From: a virus
Reading direction: 5' to 3' (one strand)
DNA: 43,390 nucleotides
Virus record (IMG/VR): IMGVR_UViG_3300045020_000094
Span: 1 to 43,390 of that record
Within the stretch, counting starts at the first letter, position 1, and each line of letters opens with the position of its first letter. The notes beneath the pieces are model-generated. The model was not told the origin of the DNA. It was given only the letters and a program-made list of their open reading frames with translations, and made no database searches. The translations under genes and the position numbers were made by a program. Of this stretch, positions 29,788-37,171 are shown piece by piece.

Positions 29788-30070
29788 TAACGGTTCTGAA
29801 TCATACGGAACTATACCCGAAATTGAAAATATCAACTCACTACAAATGAGTATTCTTAACCGGTTATGGCTCAACGAGCGAAAACGAAAGGAAAAGAAAA
29901 AGAGACTGTTTAGCCTGGTAGAAACGAATATTAACGGCGCACGAAAGTATATTGATGAATTACTTTCTCAGATCGAATATGACCCGTCAAATTATACTTT
30001 AGGTAGTCATAACCACAAGGTTCTTAAATCCTGGTTAGAAACATTTCCTTTTGAGGATATTTGGTTCTAA
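29777..30070 (+). CDS. 97-aa hypothetical protein inside the terminase split
   Basis: TTG start at 29777 with AAGGAG (29763-29768) eight bases before it; no usable ATG nearby. AT-rich, with a Lys/Arg-rich helix NERKRKEKKKRLF and an aromatic end. The stop overlaps the methyltransferase ATG (TAATG). Unrecognised; composition suggests separate origin. Confidence 0.55.
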   Translation: MLNDNGSESYGTIPEIENINSLQMSILNRLWLNERKRKEKKKRLFSLVETNINGARKYIDELLSQIEYDPSNYTLGSHNHKVLKSWLETFPFEDIWF

Positions 30071-30801
30071 TGAACGAAGCCACAAAAGTCCGTGAACGTT
30101 GGAAACGCGAAGGTATAATCGATCGTTATATCACCGGTAAAGTTCTAGATATCGGATGTGGAGAGGATAAAATCGTCCCGCAAGCGGTTGGTTTCGACCG
30201 CGCAGACGGCGATGCGCAGTATCTTAAAACCCTTGAAAACGAATCATTCGATACGGTATTCAGCTCCCACACCCTCGAACACATGCGGGACCCGCTGGAA
30301 GCGGTTCTAAACTGGTGGAGAGTACTTCGGCCCGGCGGGTTCATGGTCATCATCGTTCCCGATGAGGATCTATACGAACAAGGCCTTTGGCCATCGCCGT
30401 GGAACCCGGATCATAAATTTACCTACACAATCAGCAAATCCAAATCATGGTCTCCTACCTCGCGTAATCTCATCACCCTTCTTTCCCACCTTCCGGATCA
30501 TAAAATCGTATACATCAAAACCCTCGATCAAGGATTCGATTACGACCCGGGGTGTTATAAAGACCAAACTCTCCGTGGAGCCGAGGCCGCGATCGAAGCG
30601 GTCATCCACAAACACACTGAACAACTTACCCTATATTCCGGTCTTAAAGACCTGTTCCGATGCCCAGACTGTGAACAATCTCAACTTCGGGTGTTCGGAA
30701 TTACCAAAGAATCTAAAATCGATATCCGATGTTACAACTGCGGTTGGACCGGAACTTGCGAGATCCCATGCCGGAAGTGCTCCACCAATCCGACGGACTA
30801 A
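30070..30801 (+). CDS. class I SAM methyltransferase with C-terminal zinc ribbon
   Basis: 243 residues from ATG 30070. VLDIGCGEDK is the SAM-binding motif I, FDTVFSSHTLEHM motif IV and VLRPGGFMVIIVP the next strand, as in sugar or LPS-type methyltransferases. The last 40 residues have FRCPDCEQS and RCYNCGWTG, a zinc ribbon. It may methylate the activated sugar or the final glycan. The final 34 bases overlap the terminase nuclease gene. Confidence 0.8.
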   Translation: MNEATKVRERWKREGIIDRYITGKVLDIGCGEDKIVPQAVGFDRADGDAQYLKTLENESFDTVFSSHTLEHMRDPLEAVLNWWRVLRPGGFMVIIVPDEDLYEQGLWPSPWNPDHKFTYTISKSKSWSPTSRNLITLLSHLPDHKIVYIKTLDQGFDYDPGCYKDQTLRGAEAAIEAVIHKHTEQLTLYSGLKDLFRCPDCEQSQLRVFGITKESKIDIRCYNCGWTGTCEIPCRKCSTNPTD

Positions 30802-31673
30802 AAATCGTCCGTAACGATAAAAATAAATTCTGCATCGTTACCCTTCACTACACCGCGGACCCGATTAAACGTACCCCGGAGTGGAAAGCTGAAGCCTCGG
30901 CTGGAATGCAAGGGGCAAAGTGGGATAAAGAATACGAGATCAACTACACAGCCCTCTACGGCCAACGGGTGTTCCCGGAGATTCAAACCAACCGGGAAAA
31001 AATAGTAGTCCAACCCCCGTATCCCGACTTCCCTCCTACCCAAATCTTCTGGGCCGGGTTCGATTTTGGCTCCCGAAACCCTAGCTCGTTTCATGTTTAC
31101 ACCGTCTCAGACGGCGTGATCTACGCGATCTGGGAACTATACGAACCTTGTAAAAACATTCCTGACCTCGCAGGAAAGATCCTTGGGTGCCCGTATTATA
31201 GTAATATAAAATACATCGCTTGCGACCCGGTCATTACGAACCAAAAATCTCGTACGAATAAATTCGGCGATCTTGTTACTCTTAACGATCTTTTGATCGA
31301 GCAGGGGATTAAAAAACTCCGTCAAGGAGACACCAACGAGTCCACTTGGCTTGCTGAAATCCGAAAACGGTGGTCCTCTCCGGAAGACCCAACGTTCCAA
31401 ATCTACGCCTCCTGCCCAGCGATGATTCAAGAATTCGAAAACGCGGTCTACGCATCTCAAAACGAACGCGAACTCCTTACCCAAACGTATCGAGAGAACC
31501 TTGCGGACATAAACAACCACGCTCTAGACGATAACAAATACTTCATAAACTCCCGCCCTATCACCACCCAACACGCTTTTACCGACCCGGAGATGTGGCG
31601 GCGGTGGGTTCGTCAACATGAGATCGGTTCTGGCCCGCGCCGGACCGAGCGTGTCCGAGGCCCCAAGTGGTAA
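30768..31673 (+). CDS. terminase large subunit, nuclease part (split TerL)
   Basis: 301 residues from ATG 30768. FCIVTLHYTADPIKRTPEW is the TerL linker that usually follows the ATPase domain, then WDKEYEINY and an RNase H-like nuclease: FAGFDFGSRNP-type first Asp (seen as GFDFGSRNP), YIACDPVI and a late DDNKYFI acidic pair. No clear ribosome site; translation may depend on coupling to the methyltransferase. With the ATPase gene it would rebuild one TerL from two chains. Confidence 0.85.
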   Translation: MPEVLHQSDGLKIVRNDKNKFCIVTLHYTADPIKRTPEWKAEASAGMQGAKWDKEYEINYTALYGQRVFPEIQTNREKIVVQPPYPDFPPTQIFWAGFDFGSRNPSSFHVYTVSDGVIYAIWELYEPCKNIPDLAGKILGCPYYSNIKYIACDPVITNQKSRTNKFGDLVTLNDLLIEQGIKKLRQGDTNESTWLAEIRKRWSSPEDPTFQIYASCPAMIQEFENAVYASQNERELLTQTYRENLADINNHALDDNKYFINSRPITTQHAFTDPEMWRRWVRQHEIGSGPRRTERVRGPKW

Positions 31674-31699
31674 CTATAACTCTCTCAATCGTATAACTA

Positions 31700-31708
31700 T
31701 GCTATAAT
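31700..31708 (+). promoter_or_regulatory. extended -10 promoter
   Basis: TGCTATAAT (31700-31708) is an extended -10 with a poor -35. It is followed by an A/T run and CTAGG, a pattern seen again at 40836. The predicted start is about three bases before ATG 31718, so the mRNA would be leaderless or nearly so. Confidence 0.6.
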
Positions 31709-31717
31709 ATATCTAGG

Positions 31718-32356
31718 ATGGCCGATCCCTACGTCGAGGCGTTTCAAAAACTACTAGGTCAATCCGGACCGACGTGGGCTCAAAGTCGGGCTACCCGGGC
31801 GAATTTGTTATACACCCCTATCGCAGAAAATAACGTAGTTGGACAAGACCCCGCGGATCGGGAGACGCTATACGGTTACGCAGTTCCTCCAGGGAATAAC
31901 CCAAGCCCGCTTAAACGCCCCGAGCCTTGGGATATGTTGAGTCACATACGTGATACTCTTACCTCCGCGGCGTTGTATCAAAGTATCCGAGATAACAAAA
32001 CCGGCACTCTCGTAATGGACCCGGTTCAGGCGGTTAAAGACAACGTGGATCTTAACTCTACCCGTCGGCATGAACTTATCCACAACGCGATCGATCAATC
32101 AAACATAAGCGATCAAACACTTGCAAGACTTGCTAAGTACGACCCTAACGGTCAAAAACTTTCGAAACTATTCGCAGACTCTCCGGCCGCAGGCCATGTA
32201 GGGAACGAACTTCCCGCATACATGCTTGAATACCACCCTGGCGAAATCGCCGGTGTGACCCCGTCCCTCCGTCAGGGTTACATTGATGCGCTCTACAAAC
32301 GACTCGGGCAGATCGACCCGAAACTCCCCAACCGACTTCGTGCGATAGTAAAATAA
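31718..32356 (+). CDS. HExxH zinc metallopeptidase-like protein
   Basis: 212 residues with RRHELIHNAID (His118, Glu119, His122), the zinc-binding helix of metallopeptidases, and NELPAYML at about 163, where a third Glu ligand is often found. It lies between the terminase and portal genes, where many phages place head genes. It may mature the head or be injected. No signal peptide. Activity inferred from the motif. Confidence 0.55.
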   Translation: MADPYVEAFQKLLGQSGPTWAQSRATRANLLYTPIAENNVVGQDPADRETLYGYAVPPGNNPSPLKRPEPWDMLSHIRDTLTSAALYQSIRDNKTGTLVMDPVQAVKDNVDLNSTRRHELIHNAIDQSNISDQTLARLAKYDPNGQKLSKLFADSPAAGHVGNELPAYMLEYHPGEIAGVTPSLRQGYIDALYKRLGQIDPKLPNRLRAIVK

Positions 32357-32357
32357 C

Positions 32358-34742
32358 ATGCCAAACGCGTTTCTATCCGTTCCTGCCGAGTTTGTATCAG
32401 ATCAAAACCCCGAGACTGAATCTCAAGGGGCTCAAAACCAAACCGATGAGCAGCGCAAACGTGCCGCGGATAACCAAAAAGTTCGTCAGTATGTGATCAG
32501 TTGGCGTAACCAGCTTCGACAGTACCGATATGAAAAACTCGCAGTCTGGAACGAATGCTGGCAGTTGTACCGTGGTGCGGAGGACTGGACGGATAAAGAA
32601 GACTGGCAATCGAAGATCACTCTTCCAAAAGCGTTCTCTTCGGTAAAACAAGCTACGAATGTGATTAAGCGGTTACTCAATGCCGCCAAGAAACCATATA
32701 ACATCGAAGCAGAAAACCCAAACGATCAAGTAACCGTCATCCGCTCCGAGCAGATGACCCACATCACTCAGGTCCTTCTTGAAAAAGCAAAGTTCATCGA
32801 GGAGTTTACCACCGGGCTTGAGGCGGGGTTTATTCAAGGTGTAGGAATCTGGAAACTTTGGTGGGGACTTGTCCCACGCGTTGTTACGAAGGTCCAGACA
32901 AAAATAGTTCCGGGACAGCCGGTACAAGGCGTAGAGCAGGGTGGTCTGGCTGCGGCCCAAAGCGTGCAGCCGGTCGCAACGCCTACACAATCTCCTGCTG
33001 CCACGAATCCGCAGTTCCCTGAAGCCCCTGAAGCTCAACCTATCGGCGGAGGAGTTCCTATTGAAGCCCCGGCGTCGAATCGCACAGCCCAGCCGGTTGG
33101 TCAGTTACCGAAAGATCTCATCCGACAAGATCAACGCGTATACCCAACCCAGCTAGGACAAGAAGCGATTAACCCGATGAATCTCCCGGGTCCTGGTGGC
33201 GCGGGCCAAGGTGGTCTCCAACTTCCTCAGATCCCAATGGTTCAACAGAAATCTATCGTCCGGGAGGAGATTCTTGAGGGGAAACTATTTATCAAAGCCG
33301 TAGATCCCTACAACTTCTACTGGCTCCCGGGTTCCAAAATGAACCGTTGGACCGGCACGATCGAAGAGATCGAAGTTCCTAAATGGGAACTTATCGAAAT
33401 GGCGGATCTTGGGGTATTTGATAAAAAACTCGTCAAAGAAATCCAGCCGATGAAAATCGAAGAAGGCCAAAAACAATCCTGGCTTCGGTGGGGTGAAATG
33501 CCTCGAACCACAAACGGCCCAACCGCGGATACTGGAGTCGTAAAACTTACCGAATACTACGGTCCTATTGTTCTTGAAGGAGAGATGGTCGAAAAAGACG
33601 GTCATGTTCTCGTCGCAAATGACACAGTCGTTTTAATCAACGGCAAGAACCAGTTCTGGCATCGTAAAGCCCCATACGTTGGATACTCCCCGGTAGGTAT
33701 TCCGTTCCGCACCGAAGGTATTGGTCTCATTGAGATGGTGCGCCAGATCGATAAAGCTTTAAACCGTCTCGCAAACATGTCCGTAGACACTCTCATGTTT
33801 CGGCTTATGCCGATCTTCGAAATGACCCCGGATGTTTACGAGAACCCCCAGGACTTTGATACAGGCATGGTCCCTGGAAAGATCTTTCGCCGTAACGCCC
33901 AATACCCCGGCCAGCCCGGACTTAAACCCATCACGATGGAAGATATCTCCCAAGGTACCGTTCAAGTTCAAGGTATCCTCGATCGAGCCCATCAAGAAGG
34001 CGCGTTAGTCTCCGAAATCCAGCAGTCGCTTCCACGATTCCGAGGTGCCCAAACCGCGACGGAAACCGAAACCATGCAAACGAACCAACAGTCGTTTTTT
34101 GGTTCGATGGCCGCGGATATCGAGATTCAAGCCGTCGGGCCGATTGTCGAGATGGCGCTTGATCTTATTCTTCAATTCATCGATACCACGCAAGATCCCC
34201 GAATCGCATCGATCCTTGGAATCGAAGCGGGAGTTCTTGCCGGAATGTCTCGTGAAGAGGTGATGGAGCTAATCCAGGGAGATTATAAAGTCCACGTCCG
34301 TGGGATTACTGGTCAACTTGAAAAAGCCGACATGCTTCAAAACCTTGTCCAATTCATGAACCTCATAGGACAAAACCCGCAAGCATGGTTACCTTACATC
34401 AACCAATCCAAACTTCTCCAACGGATTCTTGAAGCGTTCCGTCCCGCGATTCACGACATCGAACAGATCATTGCGGACCCAGAAACGGTTGAAGCAAACA
34501 AACAAGCGATGCTCGGTGAACAAATCACACCGGATCTTTTGAAACTTATCCCGCAACTGATTCAAGTCAAACACGACGCGGCGGCCGCTCAGTTCGATCA
34601 AGCCCAGGCAGTAGCCGACCAGACTCATGCCCACCATGTTACCGATGTCCAACAAGGTCTTGATATCGCACGGCTCCAACATGATCGCGAAACGGCAAAT
34701 CTTAACCAGCCCGGAAACCAACCGTCATCCTCAGCACGATAG
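32358..34742 (+). CDS. portal protein
   Basis: 794 residues, in line with long podovirus-type portals. Evidence: position after terminase, YVISWRNQLRQYRYEKL clip-side helix region, WQSKITLPKAFSSVKQAT, VDPYNFYWLPGSK, GYSPVGIPFRTEGIGLIEM and a long helical C-terminus. Residues of about 190-300 form a Pro/Gln/Ala/Gly-rich insertion that is probably disordered. The dodecameric ring would bind terminase and the neck. Start follows the peptidase stop by two bases. Confidence 0.85.
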   Translation: MPNAFLSVPAEFVSDQNPETESQGAQNQTDEQRKRAADNQKVRQYVISWRNQLRQYRYEKLAVWNECWQLYRGAEDWTDKEDWQSKITLPKAFSSVKQATNVIKRLLNAAKKPYNIEAENPNDQVTVIRSEQMTHITQVLLEKAKFIEEFTTGLEAGFIQGVGIWKLWWGLVPRVVTKVQTKIVPGQPVQGVEQGGLAAAQSVQPVATPTQSPAATNPQFPEAPEAQPIGGGVPIEAPASNRTAQPVGQLPKDLIRQDQRVYPTQLGQEAINPMNLPGPGGAGQGGLQLPQIPMVQQKSIVREEILEGKLFIKAVDPYNFYWLPGSKMNRWTGTIEEIEVPKWELIEMADLGVFDKKLVKEIQPMKIEEGQKQSWLRWGEMPRTTNGPTADTGVVKLTEYYGPIVLEGEMVEKDGHVLVANDTVVLINGKNQFWHRKAPYVGYSPVGIPFRTEGIGLIEMVRQIDKALNRLANMSVDTLMFRLMPIFEMTPDVYENPQDFDTGMVPGKIFRRNAQYPGQPGLKPITMEDISQGTVQVQGILDRAHQEGALVSEIQQSLPRFRGAQTATETETMQTNQQSFFGSMAADIEIQAVGPIVEMALDLILQFIDTTQDPRIASILGIEAGVLAGMSREEVMELIQGDYKVHVRGITGQLEKADMLQNLVQFMNLIGQNPQAWLPYINQSKLLQRILEAFRPAIHDIEQIIADPETVEANKQAMLGEQITPDLLKLIPQLIQVKHDAAAAQFDQAQAVADQTHAHHVTDVQQGLDIARLQHDRETANLNQPGNQPSSSAR

Positions 34743-34750
34743 GAAAAATC

Positions 34751-34954
34751 ATGGCAAGTATTAATACTAATGAAATCGTTGGAATCGTTCATAGCTTGTA
34801 TAAAGCTGCTAGCACTTCGATAAATACAAGCGCGAAGCTTGCAGAATACATTCTCGCTCAACTATACGATACCGAACAAACTAAAGGTGAGCATCGAAAA
34901 CAGCTTAAAGACGCGATCACACTAATCTGCGAACTTAAAGCAGGTAACATCTAA
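34751..34954 (+). CDS. 67-aa helical hypothetical protein
   Basis: MASINTNEIVGIVHSLYKAA; entirely helical, AT-rich compared with the portal gene. Unrecognised; between portal and structural genes. Confidence 0.6.
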   Translation: MASINTNEIVGIVHSLYKAASTSINTSAKLAEYILAQLYDTEQTKGEHRKQLKDAITLICELKAGNI

Positions 34955-34995
34955 CCGTTGCGGACGTACCGCTACTTTTGCAAAAGGAAAACACA

Positions 34996-35262
34996 ATGAA
35001 GAATCTTGATAACTACGGCACCAAGCCAACCTCGGAATCGCAGGCCGGTGGCGGGGGAAACCCGACCTCCAGTCCTGATAAAGCAGGCAACTCCCAGTTG
35101 AATCTATTTCGTATCGACACCGATGCGGGCCAACGCACCGCCGAAGGTAGTCGTGCGGGTTATGGCTGCGAGCCGAAGGCTGAAGGCCATCCTTCCGGCG
35201 GACATAACATCGATGCTCATAATCAGTATACTGTAAAAATGCCTCGTGGTAGTTCTCTATAA
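34996..35262 (+). CDS. 88-aa polar Gly/Ser-rich protein
   Basis: Start MKNLDNYGTKP with AAAGGAAA before ATG 34996. Low-complexity (Gly, Ser, Asn, Pro), probably disordered; a single Cys. May be a small virion or linker protein. Confidence 0.5.
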   Translation: MKNLDNYGTKPTSESQAGGGGNPTSSPDKAGNSQLNLFRIDTDAGQRTAEGSRAGYGCEPKAEGHPSGGHNIDAHNQYTVKMPRGSSL

Positions 35263-35271
35263 GGAGCCATC

Positions 35272-35595
35272 ATGCCGGTAGGATTATCGCGGATATATTC
35301 CAATATCGATAACCCAGTATCCACATTAACAGTTCCCGGAGGGTTATACAACTCCGGGGACGCGTTATTCACGGTAACTACACAGGATCAGGTTGGGAAT
35401 ACTGTATCAACCATGGCCGGGGGCGGTACCTCCGCGGCTGCGTCGTTTATCGACCGTATCACCGGGGCTACCACGGTTTCTGAGATCTGGTATCTTGGAA
35501 TCTCAAACGGAGGAAATTTTGATGTAACCGTAACTTGGAGCGGTGTTGGAAAAATTTCAATGGATGTAATTGCGTTATCGGGAGTGGGAGTATAA
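35272..35595 (+). CDS. 107-aa beta-rich protein
   Basis: MPVGLSRIYSNIDNPVSTL; many short beta strands (NFDVTVTWSGVGKISMDVI) and small residues. AAGGAGCC before the ATG. Possibly a head-decoration or fibre-tip protein by position. Confidence 0.5.
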   Translation: MPVGLSRIYSNIDNPVSTLTVPGGLYNSGDALFTVTTQDQVGNTVSTMAGGGTSAAASFIDRITGATTVSEIWYLGISNGGNFDVTVTWSGVGKISMDVIALSGVGV

Positions 35596-35599
35596 TAGT

Positions 35600-36004
35600 A
35601 TGGGTTGGTTTAGAGTATTAATTCTCGGGTTGGTTTTTTCATTCACCGGACTAGCCCAGATTCCAGTAAAGATTACAGACGGCTCTACAAACGAACGGAT
35701 TACCGCGGCAGCGGGAAAATCATACGATTCTACAATCACAACGTTGACTAACTCCGCGGTGGTGCTAACCGGAACTAAGACATACGTTCAATTAATTTTC
35801 TGCGCAAATACCACAGCCGGTGCAGTTACACTTACGATCACAGATAACCAAGGTTCTCCGGCGACCTATTTTCCTGCCGTAAGTCTTCCTGCTAACTCAG
35901 TAACGGCTCTATATAACTCCCCAATTGGATTGCCTATGCAAGGAATCAAATGGAACGCATCGGCTAATAATAGTGTAAACTGCCAACTTGTCGGAGTCCA
36001 ATAA
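35600..36004 (+). CDS. secreted 134-aa beta-rich protein
   Basis: Start MGWFRVLILGLVFSFTGLAQ: a Sec signal peptide with cleavage after LAQ likely. Mature part beta-rich (YVQLIFCANTTAGAVTLTI). Start ATG 35600 rather than the longer frame because the signal then starts at the N-terminus. Role unknown; signal peptides are unusual in virion genes. Confidence 0.55.
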   Translation: MGWFRVLILGLVFSFTGLAQIPVKITDGSTNERITAAAGKSYDSTITTLTNSAVVLTGTKTYVQLIFCANTTAGAVTLTITDNQGSPATYFPAVSLPANSVTALYNSPIGLPMQGIKWNASANNSVNCQLVGVQ

Positions 36005-36981
36005 TGCGTAAGTTTTTATTGGGGGCAATATTCGTTTTTGGTACTGGACTTGCTCAGTTAACTCAGATTCCACTTAGTGGTGGTTCCGGTGGAACTGTTA
36101 CTTCCGTTGGGCTTCTTGGAACCGTAAATCAACTCACGGTTACAGGGACCTCTCCGATCACTTCCTCTGGTTCATGGACACTTAGCCTTCCATCGGTTCT
36201 CACGCTACCTGGAACGGTCAATAAGATCACGCTAACGCCGCCAACGACGGCTTGGACGATCACGCCGGTAGCCGATAACCAAGTTACAAATGTCCCCGCC
36301 GGCACCCTCGTCCCCAATAGTGTCACCGTAAATGGCCACGCACTCAGCTCTAACGTTGTCGTTTCAGCCTCCGATATCACCACCGGCACCCTTCCGGCGG
36401 CTCAACTTCCCAACGCCGGAGTCTTCACCGGAGATGCGAATACCACCTTCCCGGCACTAACGGTTTCCGCGATCGGCGGAAAGACGATCTCTCTCGCGAA
36501 CTCCTTCACGACCGCAGGCAACTTTGCGCTCACCATCACGACGACGGCGACCAGCAACTTCACGATTCCAGCGGGCACGCACACCGGCGCGATCACCGAC
36601 GCCGCTCAAACATTCGCGGGAGTGCAGATCTTCTCAGGCCACATCACTACCAGCGGGTCCGCTCCTGGCGCCGTCTGCACGGGGCTCGGCTCAGGATCGT
36701 GCTCCGTCGCGGGCAATGACAACGCGTTTGAAGTGACCCTCTCCCCCACCGGCTCGCCGGGCGGCACCGGAAACATCACGATCACCTGGAACACGTCGGT
36801 GCCAACTGTGATGGAGTGCGGCAACACTTTTCGCAATGGGACAGGAACGTGGGGCGCGGGGCTGCTTCCGCTAGTCGTCACCACCGACAATACAACCACG
36901 GAGCTTTTCGTCTGGGCGCAGACGGGAGCGCTCACAGCAGGAAGCACGTACCTGATCGCGTTCACGTGCCATGCGCGGTAA
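36004..36981 (+). CDS. fibre-like protein with signal peptide, mosaic composition
   Basis: 325 residues. Signal-like MRKFLLGAIFVFGTGLAQ, then Thr/Ser/Gly/Val-rich fibre repeats (GTLPAAQLPNAGVFTGDANT) and a C-terminal domain with Cys pairs. From about 36290 the coding turns distinctly GC-rich with GGC, CGC and ACG codons, unlike the first third. This suggests a swapped distal domain, as in host-range fibres. Confidence 0.6.
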   Translation: MRKFLLGAIFVFGTGLAQLTQIPLSGGSGGTVTSVGLLGTVNQLTVTGTSPITSSGSWTLSLPSVLTLPGTVNKITLTPPTTAWTITPVADNQVTNVPAGTLVPNSVTVNGHALSSNVVVSASDITTGTLPAAQLPNAGVFTGDANTTFPALTVSAIGGKTISLANSFTTAGNFALTITTTATSNFTIPAGTHTGAITDAAQTFAGVQIFSGHITTSGSAPGAVCTGLGSGSCSVAGNDNAFEVTLSPTGSPGGTGNITITWNTSVPTVMECGNTFRNGTGTWGAGLLPLVVTTDNTTTELFVWAQTGALTAGSTYLIAFTCHAR

Positions 36982-36999
36982 CCTGGATTGGAAGCCTCT

Positions 37000-37167
37000 G
37001 TGAAGCGGATCGTCATTCTCGCCGCGCTCGGCATCGCCGCGGGCCGCGATCTCGTTGCCGCCGCAAGTGCCGCCGTACTTCCCAACAGCCCCACGTATAG
37101 CAACGGCGTCAGCGGAGTAGGCGCGACGTTAACATGGCGATGGGGTGTTTCAAGTGACGTACACTAA
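37000..37167 (+). pseudogene. truncated remnant of an exported structural protein
   Basis: GTG frame MKRIVILAALGIAAGRDLVA, a signal-like start, then LPNSPTYSNGVSGVGATLTW: the GVGATLT pattern is the N-terminal start of several phage structural proteins, but the frame ends after 55 codons. It shares the GC-rich composition of the fibre end upstream and stops where composition returns to normal. Probably a recombination leftover. Confidence 0.5.
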
Positions 37168-37171
37168 CCAT

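Noticed and set aside
29248-30768. TerL interruption as a group I intron or intein
   Set aside because: The P, Q, R and S core elements seen in the capsid intron are not found at either edge, and the two parts have their own start or stop codons in coupled overlaps.
35591-35596. TATAAT as a promoter for the secreted 134-aa protein
   Set aside because: It is the last codons and stop of the previous gene and has no -35 or TG extension.
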